From the NCBI GenBank assembly GCA_905182985.1, contig CAJJDN010000010.1, positions 765,143 to 829,142 of the forward strand: a stretch of DNA of 64,000 nucleotides, written 5' to 3'. This document shows, piece after piece, positions 33,052 to 44,260 of this stretch. The notes below the pieces were generated by a model. The model was not told the DNA's origin. It saw only the letters and a list, made by a program, of their open reading frames with translations, and made no database searches. Every line of letters starts with the position of its first letter. Position 1 is the first letter of the stretch. Both the position numbers and the translations under genes were made by a program. Source of the stretch: Paramecium sonneborni. Its lineage: Eukaryota; Ciliophora; Oligohymenophorea; Peniculida; Parameciidae.

Positions 33052-35066
33052 TCATTATTCATTTCTTTTTTTAGCTAAGACTACAGAAATAGAAATATAT
33101 TTTTACTTTTTAATTTAATTGCATTAAGTTATTAGTCTTCTTCCGAATCCTATTCAGGAGATTATTTTTCTATTTAATTGTTTTCAACTTTATTATCTTT
33201 TTTTTCTATATCATCAATTTTCTGTAGTTATTAGGTTTTTAATAATGCTTTCATTTGAGCAATAAAATCCTATTTACTCTATAAAGGCAATTACACTTTC
33301 GATTAGTCATCTATAGGTACAATATTTTGTTACTAATCATCTTGATTAGTTTGTTATGCCTAAAACTATGACTCTTGAAATGTCTATAAATTTTGGTGGA
33401 TATTGTCATCTCTTATTTATTCGTTACTTTTTAAATTTTATTACTAGTTATTTTTGTTGTTTTTAGTTTGTTCATTTTCATTCTCAATCTCCATATTGGA
33501 TTTAATCATACCTCTATCTAAATATTGATCTTATTCTTTTTTTGAATTTTGATCTTCTGATGATTTCTCCTAATCATTTTTTTAATTATCTTTTTCTTTT
33601 ATATTTTCAATTATTTCTTTATCTTTTTCTTTCTCTTTCTCTTTCTCTTTCTCATTCTCTTTCTCTTTCTCTTTTTCTCTTTCTCTTTCTCTTTCTTTTT
33701 CTCTTTCTTTTTCTTTTTCTTTTTCTTTCTTTTTTTATTTTTTTGATAATTTTTTATCATTAGATTTACTTCTTGATCGACTTCTAATAAAATAGTAATT
33801 ATATATTTACTTCTTTTTCTTTTTTTTATCTTCTTTTTTCTTTTCTTTATCTTTATCTTTATCTTTTTCTTTATTTTTCTTTTTTTCAGATTTATTTTTT
33901 TTATCTTTGCTTTTTTTTTCTTTAGATTTACTTTTTTTTTTAATACTTTTTTTATCTTTATTATTAGGTGATGGTTCTTATTTTTCTTTATTATTTTGAA
34001 TAGATTCTTATTAATTTTATTATGGTAATTAGGATGTTTATTAAATAAGTAATTAAGAATTGGATTTTTTAGTTTCTAAAGGTCTCTCTATTTTTTCAGG
34101 AATACCATATATTTCACTATGTTAAATAACATAAGCTACTCTATTAGCCTTAGCTAATATTCTTCTTGCTTATCTAAAATCCATTTTTTCAAATTCATAT
34201 ATATTATATATGGTTGCTGCTACTTACTCTATTTATACTAAAGTAGCTTCTAATAAAATCCACCATGGTTATGTAGGCATAGGATGATTACAGACCCTCA
34301 ATGCTAAATACAATGCTCCTGCTGCAATAACTTAAGGTGGAAAATGTACGCATAAATCAGTCATGTATGAATCGTTCAAGTAATACCAAGCCTTTTGAGC
34401 TACCTGCTTATCGATCTTAATAAAATGATAAAATGATTCTATGAACTTATGCGGATGATCTGATACTCTAAATAATTCAAATCCAAGTTCTTTTAGTATT
34501 AGCTTTTCTTATTTTATTATTATATCCCTAGTCATATATATTTATTTTACAATGGAGCTTATTTTTACTTTTGAAATACAGAGCTAAATGCACCTGCTAT
34601 ATACCATGTTTTCAGTAATGTTTCTTCAACTTTACCTGCCAAATACAATGAAGCCATTGAAATTTCGCGGTAATCAAAATCCACAAAAGAATTTCTAAAT
34701 ATTTTCACATTATTTTTTATACTTTGCAAAAAATCTATGAAATATTACTAAACTTGTAATGGCTGTTGTTAATGGTAATTTTAAGTGATTGCAGGCTTAG
34801 AAACAAATTTAAGCACCATGCATTCTAAGAGCTTATTCATCCTCATAACTTAAACCATCAGCTTAAGTTGGACTTTAAATATCCATTGGAATGTAAATAT
34901 TTTCATGCCCTTCTGGGGTTATTGTTTCTAATGATAAATCTTAGCTATGTAAAAATCTTTCTTTTAAACGATGAAATAAATATTTTTTTTCATACTATTC
35001 TTTTGTTAGACCCACATTCTACTCTAAGCTCAAAATTTTATGACGATCATGACTTTTGGATGACAT
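33052..35066 (-). CDS. cyclin L-like protein with KE/RS-rich tail, 645 aa
   Basis: Residues about 80-330 form two cyclin folds: HRFFAK, VDFDYREISMASLYLAGKVEET, IIIKQEKLILKELGFELF, KAWYYLNDSYMTDLCVHFPP and VIAAGALYLALRV. The C-terminal 300 residues are charged repeats (KEKEKER runs, RSRSRSKS). Cyclin L with an RS-like tail partners CDK11 in nuclear speckles and acts in splicing and transcription. Introns of 28, 23 and 26 nt are required; a fourth of 21 nt near 34599 is optional and in frame. The start MSSKSHDRHK lies 180 bp upstream of an internal ATG and keeps a coding-like N-terminus. Confidence 0.92.
33540..33990. repeat. CTTTTT/CTTTCT-rich low-complexity tract (codes Lys/Glu/Arg repeats on minus strand)
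   Basis: A pyrimidine-only plus strand over several hundred bases, built from CTTTCT and CTTTTT hexamers. Read on the minus strand it gives alternating Lys-Glu and Arg-Glu dipeptides plus a KSKEKKSKDKK stretch in the cyclin L tail. The open plus-strand frame here is an artefact of this composition. Confidence 0.9.
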
Positions 35067-37140
35067 TAATTTTCTTTATTTAATAAATTATTATTAAACA
35101 ATATATTTCAAATACTTTTTATCAGATTTATTATTTAACTAAAAAATCCCTTTTTTATTGCTCAACTCAAATTAAGAAATATTTAAATATTATATCATAT
35201 TATTTATACTTTCTTTCTTCTTTTTGTGATACCACATTAAAAGTTAATTCTTAAATATCTTTTTTTCGATTTCTTCTTTTTGTCTCAACCAAAACCAATA
35301 TTAGAATTTCAACTAGGTTTCATCATATTATGAATGATTCAAACATTGATTTAATCTATTGTTTTTAAATGAACTTAAAATCAACATATTTTTCAAAAAT
35401 AAATATAGCTAAGTATGGTTTAACCTTTTAGAAAAATACTAAATTGAAATTTTATTTATTTCTTTTTACTAAAGAAATTTAAATTAAAATCAAATTCCAC
35501 TAAAATCATTATTATTATTAGAAATTTGAAATAGTATTTCTTGAAAATTAATTTATCTTCCTCTAAAATTTATTTTATTTTTCAAAAGATCATAATTTAA
35601 GTAATAAGATATAAGGTAATTTAAGAAGTTCCCTAAAGGCTTAATCAAAAATTATTTGAAATTTTTTGTTTGAAGATTGACTTTTATTACATTTTTTCAT
35701 TTAAAATTGTCAAATCATCAATAATTCAACTAATTTAATCTAAAGTGCTTTTTTCCATGAAAAAAATGAAGTTTTACAACACCAACATATCACAATGATC
35801 TTGGTGTTCAAAGATTAATGAAAAAATTTTTTTGAAACTCAATATTATGTTAATAACAATATCATGATATATATGTATCTATTAATTAAAAATGAAATTA
35901 CTTTTTTTCGTTTTAATATTCAATTTCATAAATATATCATTTATTTATAATGATTAAAATAATTTTGTTCGATTTTAATGATCTATACACTATCATTGTC
36001 TAAATAAAGATTGAATAAGGCTCTCAAAATTTAGGATAAAATACTGAATTTAATTGATTCTACCAAAATAATTTTATGATTTTTCTTCCATTCAGCAATA
36101 ATAAATTAATTTTATAGACAATCTTTGTTTCAGGTTTAAGAACACCAATTAAATTAATACGACTAAGATTTCAAATAAATTATTATCATCAATATTATAA
36201 AAAATTGAAAAAATACACATCGAGACTTACTGATTTATAAACTTAACTTTTGAATTCTAATTAATTTTTCATATTTATTCTAACTTAATTTTTTCTTCAC
36301 ATTCAAGGTATATTTCATATATATTATTTAGGATTTCATTAGCAAATTAGATATTTAATTATGTTAACTAATTATTTAATTTTTCTTACTAAAATTAGAC
36401 ATATGTAAATTTATAATTTCATTATTATTGAATAAAATTATTGAAATCCAATAAACTTGTTTATAAATAAAAAATTTTATGAAAAATTAATAAATATTAA
36501 ATAGATTAACTAGATAATATTATTTGATAATAATGGTAAATAAATCTTTAGCAGAACAAATATGCAAATTTTTAGACAATACTAATTTATTAAATCGAAA
36601 TTTTTCATAGAGTTTTAAATATCTTTTTTATATTTTACAAAAAATTAAAAATAGTATTCTGGTTTTTTGAAAAAATTAAAGATGAATAATTATTATCTAT
36701 AATAACTTTTTTGATCTTTTTGAAACCTCAAAACTTAAAAACTTCATAAAAAAGTTTGAAATTAGAATAAAGGAGCATATTTTTGGCTTATTTAGAGAGA
36801 ATGAAGAATTAAAAAAATTAGATCAATTGAATTTTATTATCTTGTATAATGAAAATTTTGTTTTTTAAATAATTCTAATGTTTATAACATGAATTCTTAA
36901 AAATTAAAAGCGATCAGAAATATATAAAATAAAATACTATTAATAGTTATTTCCAACTGATTAAAATGGTTAAGTGTAAATAGATAAGAAAAACAAGAAA
37001 ATTGTTTAAATATTAATATATCAAAAATAAAAAAGAGTTTAAATAAAAAGAGTAGGAGTTAGAGATTAATTAAATGAATATAAACTGGTTATTTCTGGAG
37101 ATTTAATTTTTATTTTTTAGCAAATAAATTTTATTTAATA
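35067..37140. other. 2-kb gene-poor interval with possible decayed gene
   Basis: The longest stretch without a supported gene. 36533-36892 contains coding-like pieces: MVNKSLAEQICKFLDNTNLL and, in the same frame after two TGA codons, LFETSKLKNFIKKF and FGLFRENEELKKLDQLNF. No allowed intron removes both TGAs, so this may be a pseudogene or hold a base error. 35778-35808 is an 8-bp inverted repeat. A basic frame from 36966 runs toward the next gene without clear sense. The rest shows no purine bias or repeats; it also holds the promoters of cyclin L and the EF-hand gene. Confidence 0.45.
35778..35808. repeat. short inverted repeat (hairpin), AACACCAA / TTGGTGTT
   Basis: Perfect 8-bp arms separated by a 15-base loop, in otherwise AT-rich noncoding DNA. 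The G/C content of the arms stands out from the surroundings. It could be part of a small structured RNA or be chance; there is no tRNA-like or clear snoRNA layout around it. Confidence 0.4.
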
Positions 37141-38883
37141 ATGTACCTTTCAGCAAGAACATAAGGAAGACTTGCAAATTTAATTATCACAATTGCAGAA
37201 GGAGAAAAGAAAACAGAGATGGTTCGTTAAGTGCTAGCAGAACAAAAAATGTTTGAACCATATACTGCTTTCAGAAGATTAGATTAATTGAGAACAGGAG
37301 AATTAACAGTGTCAGATATTGTAGAGTTCTTATCAGATAATAAAATTTATCCAACTAAGGCTCAATCTAATTATCTATTTAGAAGACTTGATCTAAATAG
37401 AGATGGAAGAATTACTTATCCTGAGTATAATATATAGTATTATTATTAGCTTTGTTAAAGCAATTTTACCTAAAGAAGACTCTAGATTAAGATAAATTGC
37501 CTCATTAAGAGACAGTTATTATATTGAAGTTAATATGCTTTTACCAACAGAAGTAGAATGGGGACTTTCTAGAGTATTCTAATAAGAAATTTAAAACTAT
37601 AAGTATTATTTTTAGATTGAAAATTAAGTTCAATAACCGCTGCTTAAGAAATATTAACTGCTAGTGCAGATTTTACATCTTTAGATGCATTTAGATGTAT
37701 TGATCAAGTATATTTAGGATATATTACAATTGATACGTATTTAAATTATAATTATTTTAGTTTATAAGATTTTTTAAGATAAAATGGTGCTAAATTATCA
37801 TTTGATGAATTAACTGCCTTTTTTAGGGTTGTTGATTCAGACGAAGATGGAAGAATATCTTATTCAGAATTATTAGAAGCTTTAACATTTGTTCCTGATT
37901 TCTTTTAATAAGAAAGATAAATAGCTAATGAATTAAGAAGAAGTAGAGAGAGAATTATTTAAATAGAAAGAGAAAGAGAAGTTTTAGAAGATTTAAAGAA
38001 AAGTAGAGAGAGAGTGGAAGAACTTAGAAGAAGTCGTGAAAGATTAGAATATATGTAAGATTTGAAAAGAAGTAGAGAAAAGATTGAGTAATTTGATGAA
38101 TTAAGAAGAAGTAGAGAAAGATTAGAAGATTTTAGAAAAAGTAGAGAAAGATTAGAAGATTTAAAAAAAAGTCGTGAAAGATTAAATTAATTAGAAGAAT
38201 TAAAAAGAAGTAGATAAAGATTGGAAGAATTAGAAGAATTAAAAAAAAGTAGAGAAAGATAAGCATAAATTGATGAGTTAAAGAAAAGTAGAGAAAGATT
38301 AGAAGATTTAAGGAGAAGTAGAGAAAGATTAGAATAATTAGAATAAGAGAGAAAGAATTAAGAAAAGATTGAAGAATTGAGATAATCAAGGAGTAGAATA
38401 GAAGATTTATAAAAATAAAGAAGAAAAATAGAAGAATTGAGAACAAGTTAAGAGAGATTAGAGTAATTAAAGAAATAGAAAGAAGAGATTGAATTAAGAA
38501 GAAGCTAAGAGAGATTAGAAGAATTAAGGAAGAGTAGAGAAAGATTAGAATAAATTGAAGCTTTAAGATAAAGTAGAGAATAATAGAGAACTTTAGAAGA
38601 GTTGAGATAAAGTAGAGAAAGAGGTGAGTAATTAAGGAAATCTTAATTAAGAATTGAATAATTAGAGAATGAAAGAAAAGTTCTTGAAAGAAGTAGATAA
38701 TTAGAGAGAGTTGAAAGAGAATTAGAATATGAAAGACAAAGAAGTAAGGAGAGAATAGAAAGATTGGAATTAGAAGCTGAATTAGAAAGAAGAGCTAGAG
38801 AAAGAGCTTTAGAATATGAGTTTGCAACATAAAGCAATTTTGTTCAAAGCAGAATATATGATACTCCAAAAAGATACAAATGA
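37141..38883 (+). CDS. EF-hand protein with long repetitive coiled coil, 555 aa
   Basis: Three introns (25, 26 and 24 nt). The N-terminal 225 residues hold EF-hands in pairs: YTAFRRLDQLRTGELTVSDI (degenerate), FRRLDLNRDGRITYPEF (good calcium loop DLNRDGRIT), one degenerate (FRCIDQVYLGYITI), and VVDSDEDGRISYSEL (good loop DSDEDGRIS). From about residue 235 a 300-residue helix is built of imperfect repeats of LxxSRERLE type (KKSRERLE, RRSRERLE). The layout suggests a calcium-responsive filament or linker in the cortex or cilium; this is inference. It ends 11 bp from the converging gene. Confidence 0.88.
37917..38800 (+). repeat. degenerate repeat coding for SRERLE-type coiled-coil units
   Basis: Units around AGTAGAGAAAGATTAGAA recur about every 30-33 bases, sometimes doubled, through the C-terminal half of the EF-hand protein. 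The copies are imperfect, consistent with old internal duplication kept under selection for an alpha-helix. Confidence 0.85.
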
Positions 38884-38894
38884 TATATAAAATA

Positions 38895-39503
38895 TCAATT
38901 TAACATAATTTTTGGATCAAATTTTAATCTATTATAATAGTAAATATTCTTTATAAAAACTTTATACATTTATAATCTACTTAGTTTTGATCTTAATTTA
39001 GATTTTGCTAATATGATTTTTACTTCTCTTAATTCTAATTAGCATTCATTTTTTTTAAACTATTGAAATTTCTTATATTATCTTTATTCAAAAGCATTTC
39101 TTTTAGAATTTACTATTTCTTTCAAAAATAGTGATTGATGAAGCATGCTAAAATAAAGGATTTTGAAACAAAAACTCTTAGCTTGGCATTATTATTGATC
39201 TGCTTTAATTTCCAAAATACTTTTAAGAATTTTAAATACTGAATTATTTTCAGAAATAGAAGTTATTTTATAAAATTATGAATGTTATTGAATAATAACT
39301 TTAGAAATATATAAGGATTAAAATAATTTATAATCAACCTCTAATTCTCCTTCAAAAGAATTAGATTTATGATTGAATGTTATACTTGAAGAACATCCTG
39401 ATAAAAATAGATAATAATAATCTACATTTTGAATAATCTCAAACATAAATTTTGTAGGCACTTTTATAAACGTGGTTTATTGGTGTTTAATAAAATTTAA
39501 CAT
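38895..39503 (-). CDS. hypothetical protein, 202 aa
   Basis: An intronless 202-codon frame (MLNFIKHQQTTFIKVPTKFM to TGA). The first half looks beta-rich (YLFLSGCSSSITFNHKSNSFEGELEVDYK). The second half is basic and helical (LREVKIILAKSKLRSKLSRLQ). No family recognised. It fits exactly between the EF-hand gene (11 bp) and the MORN gene (20 bp), which supports it as a gene, although a frame of this length arises by chance a few percent of the time in this composition. Confidence 0.5.
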
Positions 39504-39523
39504 AATACAAATTTAAAAATGAT

Positions 39524-40569
39524 TCAATGAACTTAATTTCCATTTAACCATTTACAAGTAATACAATTTCCATATTGATCTGTAAACTTTCCAATCCCAT
39601 TTTATTTTCCTTATTTCCATTCTCCAATATAGAAAGATCCATCTTAATAATGAAATTCTCCATGTCCTTCTTTTTAATCTTCTACCCATTCACCTTTGAT
39701 ATTATCTCATCATAAACCTTTATAAAATTGATTATCAGGAAACCAAAACTCTCCATTTCCATGCATTTTAGATTCTTTAAATTACCCTACATATCTTCTT
39801 CCATCATTCCATTTATATTCACCTTCAATAATTTCATTTTATTAAAATTATCCTTCTACAGTTGCATGACTCATAATTAATTTTCCTCTTCCACTTTTTA
39901 TTCCCTAATAAAATTCTCCTTCATATATATCTCCATTAACATATTTCTCTCTTCCAAATCCATGCTATTATTTTATATATTATATTTACTTTTTAATCCT
40001 ACACAAATCTTCCTTCATATTCTCCTCCATTAGCATACCAATATTTTCCTTAGCCATGTATTTAATTCTCTAACCATTCTCCTTCCTTTATATTATTTAT
40101 CTTATACATAAGCATCCCCATCACTATATATTAATCTTCCATAACCAGTTTTATAACCTTTATTAAATTATCCACAATAATGTGTTCCATCTTCCCAATA
40201 TAATTCTCCATATCCTTAAAACTAATCCATTTTTAATCCCCCAACATATACTGAACCATTATCAAATTATATTGGAGGAGTAATTTCTATTCCTTCATTA
40301 CTGATCGAAGTAGATATCATATATTCTCCCAATTTTTATTAAGTTTCTTTTACTTATACATTATTAATCACTGGAATTTTTAAAGTTGATTTAGATGTCT
40401 AGATATTTGCCTTTAGAAGTTTTAATCGAAGCTCATTATTTTATTAAATCTACCAATAATCTTGATTCTTAATATTATCCTATTAGACATAATTAAAAGG
40501 ATTTTGCTATGTAAAATTTATTTCTTTTGATTTCTCAATCTTATAATCTGAGCAACATGACTACCCCAT
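39524..40569 (-). CDS. MORN-repeat protein with N-terminal acylation motif, 324 aa
   Basis: The N-terminus MGQSCCSDYK is a strong dual myristoylation/palmitoylation pattern. From about residue 105 at least eight MORN repeats follow, each near 23 residues: FQGYGELYWEDGTHYCGQF, TGYGRLIYSDGD, GFGREKYVNGDIYEGEF, SGRGKLIM, MHGNGEFWFPDN and GHGEFHYQDGSFYIGEW. MORN proteins bind lipids and act at membranes, basal bodies and cortical structures. Three introns (22, 25 and 24 nt) restore the repeat phase exactly, which supports each splice. Confidence 0.92.
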
Positions 40570-42256
40570 TCCTTATCCGTTTTATTATTTATATATTATG
40601 ATTTTGATTAAAAATAATTTAATAATTATCATTCATCTCTATAAATTTCATTTTCATACTCAAAACTAACATTCTAAATATTAAAATAGACCAAAATCAA
40701 AATTAATACATATGAAGCTAATTAATAAAAATGAAATTATTTATTAACTTTTATAAAATATCATTTTTTTTCTACATCGTTCTCTTTTTGTATTTATTAC
40801 TATTTTTAACTTTTATCATTAACTTATTCCTATTTATTAATATCTCAATCTCTATCTGGGAATTAATCTTTTGGTTAATAAAAATAAATTTATCAATATT
40901 ATTTAATTTTAATTATCTCTTTTTTGAATAGCTAATAATAATATAAGTACAAAATCTCTCAATCTCATTTCATTTACAATATTTTTTTTTAATTTCAAAA
41001 TCTTATTCATCTTATTATTTATATATTGATTGGCCTAATTAATATTAATATATTTATAGTTCATCAATCAATTAAAATACATGGTTTATTTTTATAATTT
41101 TATTGATTTACTTGTTTTTAAACTCTAAATTCTATTGTTTGATTTACTATTTAAGAGTCAAAAATAATTAACTTATTAAACATCTATGAATTCCTTAATA
41201 TTTTCTTTCATTATAATTATTTTAATAGTGTATCAATTAATCTTTATTCTGATTATTGTGCTCTACTTAAAGTAAATTCAAATTATTTATTCTTTTAGAA
41301 GTTGCATTAAATAACTTTATCTTTTTATTTTTTTGTCTTTTTTGAATTTAACTTTTTTGTTCTTTTTTCTACATTCTATTTAAAAATTAATAATTATCTT
41401 TAATTGTAATTTTTTTAAATTTAGTCTTTGTAATGTTAATAATTTATTATTTGCTTGATCAAATTTCACAGAAATAATTATTTTACTTTACCAATATTAT
41501 TAATTTATTTCTATGTCATTGATATTAGATTTGATAGATAATCAGCTAGATTAGTAAAATTATTAATTATAAGGCAATTTTGAGGAATTAATTAAGAATT
41601 ATATTAAACTTTTTTCAAATTAAATTTTAAGTGGCTATCTTAATTAATGAATGTTCTTCTAACTATTAAAATTTATTGTTTATTCTGACAGATTTTTTTT
41701 TATCATTCTTAAAAAGATAAAATTTACTTTTAAGCAATATTATTCATTTGTTTAGAAGATTTTTAAATTAATTTAGAACAAATCATTAATTTATTTTATT
41801 TATAAAATCAGCATTTTCATAAAATGTAATTAAAAATATCTAATGAATTATACATTCTAAAAAATTTGATTAAGTGGTTTTTAAATAATAAGTTATTTTT
41901 AAATTCAAAAAATATATAATTCTTATAATAAAGAATTACTAATTTTTTTTTATCGAAATTTGTAATAATAATAATTATTATCATAAATATAATAGAAGAG
42001 AATTTCAAATACATAAGGAGAAAGGTTTTCATAATAGTTACAACTAACTAGGAAATATATATTTAAAATTAATGATATTTCTATAGTTTGAAATCTGTTT
42101 AATAAAGTTCAAATTATTATTCTCTATTTTTTTGCTGAACTTCATTTTTTTGACAATAACCAAAAGGTTTCTGGGATATTATGCAATATATTGATCACTA
42201 AGAATGATAATTGAAAAAGAAAAATAAAATTAATATTTTGAATAAGAACCCTATTA
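40570..42256. other. 1.7-kb gene-poor interval
   Basis: AT-rich with no strand bias and no sustained coding sense. A 45-codon plus-strand frame at 41513-41650 (MSLILDLIDNQLDQQNYQLQ) reads like a small protein, and a 92-codon minus-strand frame overlaps it; both are within chance length. No tRNA or repeat was seen. It must contain the promoters of the MORN gene and of the membrane-protein gene at 42257. Confidence 0.5.
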
Positions 42257-44228
42257 ATGAGTTCTCCAGATAACTAAAATAGAACAAGATAAGAGAAAAA
42301 AGAGATTCTATTTGAAAATTTAGATGTAAAAAGCATTGAATGGAGACCGTATAGATGTTTTATAATTCTTTATTTATTCAACGCCACAATTGCATTGCCA
42401 TATTTTACTTTAAAACTTTTTTATTTGTACATCCAATAAATTGGTAAAAGCATCAGATTCTTTAGATTAGTTCAAGTAATTATAAATAAGAATTTGTTTT
42501 AGGGTTTAAAGACAATAATATTTTTTGTTTGTGATCTTGCTATGACATTATCAATTTTAATGATGTATATTTTAGTAGGATTTAGATATAAATAGACAAT
42601 AAATTATGAAGATTGGGCAATATCTTGTTTAATATTTTTATAATCATAAATTTTAATGTCCTCATATGTTTTAACAATATCAATTGATAGAAAAGAATTA
42701 GATTTTGATTTTCTAATTTCTGAGGCTAATATGAGTAAGTTAGGTCTTGGAAGATTGTATTAAAAATTATTACATTAAAATCTATCAAGTGATAAATAGG
42801 AAGAATAGAAACAAGAAAATTTATATAAATAGATTAGAGATGCTATGGAAACAGAGAATATTGATAGTACACTCTATTATATTGCACTTGAATCTGATCC
42901 AGGTATTTGTACAATAGATGATATTACAACATTGAGTGATCAATCAATTATTGAACTTATAGAGAGAGCTAGAAAATAATTATAAAAATAACATGATATT
43001 CCATTTGACAGAAAATAATTTGAATAATCAGCAACAAAATTACAAATCTTAAAAGAATTAAGAGTTTTAGGCTTTCGTGGTTACAGACATGCAATTGATA
43101 ATTTTTTATGGCCTCATTATGATTATATCAAAGTTAAATAAGAAAAAGAACCAGCATCTATTCTTTTCATTTATTTTATAGTATTATTTGCTAAAGGAAG
43201 TTTTCCACTTTATCTACTATTATAATCAGATAACACTTAAGAGATTGAATTTATCTTTTTTGTATGCTTTTTAGGTATGTATCTAAATATGATCATTTTA
43301 CTCATTGATTTAATCAAATGTAATGATATTCAAGGGAAACGATATATTTTAAATGTACTTCAAACTCTAATCATCCCAAATAAAGCTTAAGATTAAGTTG
43401 AAGATGAAAATGAAAGTGCAAACGAGGAAATTCCTGATGATTTACCATATAATTCTGATTTTAAATTAGATTTTAGTTGTAATTTAAGTTTAGAATCTTG
43501 GGATAATATGAGAAGATTAACACTATTAATTGATAATGATTGGATGGATTATAATGAAGCACAAATAGCTTTTATTTTTCTTTATTTTATATACTTGTAC
43601 ATGAATTTATCATCTGTATTTTTAGATTTTGACTTAATTCCAGTTTTACATTCTTTTTTTTAAGATCCTATTTTAGAATGGAATATGATTGTAGATTTTA
43701 CTTGTCTAGCTTTATTATTTTTAAATAGGGTTTATTAAGGTACTTTATATAATTAAACTTTTGAAAACATTATTGAATCAATCAAAAAAATTGAAACTGT
43801 TTATGCTGATAAAAAAGCTTTATTCGAATTCTATTTTAGCAGTAATTTAATGGAAAATATTTAAAATGAAACTTACAGAAAAATAACATAAAAAATATAT
43901 TGTTCTGCTTGTGATAAAGTTTTATATACACTTGCATCTAAAGGAATTTAAGAAATTTCTCTATTAGTAATTAATTTAATTATTCAATTAGGAATTCTTA
44001 ATGCTTGCAAAATCGTAAGCTAAACAAAGAGTATTTTAATTATGCGCTACTATGAAAAAAGTTAAAGATTAAATTGAATTTGATAATGATAATTACAGTC
44101 ATAAGATGCTTGGAATATATAAATCAAATATTTGGACTGTTATTTCAACTTTTGGATTTTTAGGATATGTATTTTTTCGTGGCAAGATTAAAGCTTATCT
44201 TAATAAACACAAGGCTAAACAACTCTGA
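42257..44228 (+). CDS. multi-pass membrane protein, 648 aa
   Basis: One 25-nt intron near 43967. About eight hydrophobic segments are visible: FIILYLFNATIALPYFTL, TIIFFVCDLAMTLSILMMY, a third near ILMSSYVLTI, SILFIYFIVLFAKGSF, FIFFVCFLGMYLNMIILLI, IAFIFLYFIYLYMNLSS, a seventh near FTCLALLFL, and a last near the C-terminus (VISTFGFLGYVFF). Long polar loops separate segments 3-4 and 5-6. The tail is basic (KAYLNKHKAKQL). No transporter or channel signature is recognised. It converges on the cyclic-nucleotide-binding gene with 32 bp between stops. Confidence 0.78.
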
Positions 44229-44260
44229 TTTAAAGTTTATTTTTATATAAATATATATAA

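Noticed and set aside
33542..33763. Plus-strand frame rich in Phe, Leu and Ser
   Set aside because: Shadow of the Lys/Glu/Arg repeats in the cyclin L tail on the minus strand.
35700..35830. Possible snoRNA or tRNA around the hairpin
   Set aside because: No convincing box C/D pair, cloverleaf or pol III signals; only the short inverted repeat is supported.
38132..38446. Hydrophobic minus-strand frame that looks like a membrane protein
   Set aside because: Antisense of the SRERLE coiled-coil repeat; the plus strand continues in frame from the EF-hands.
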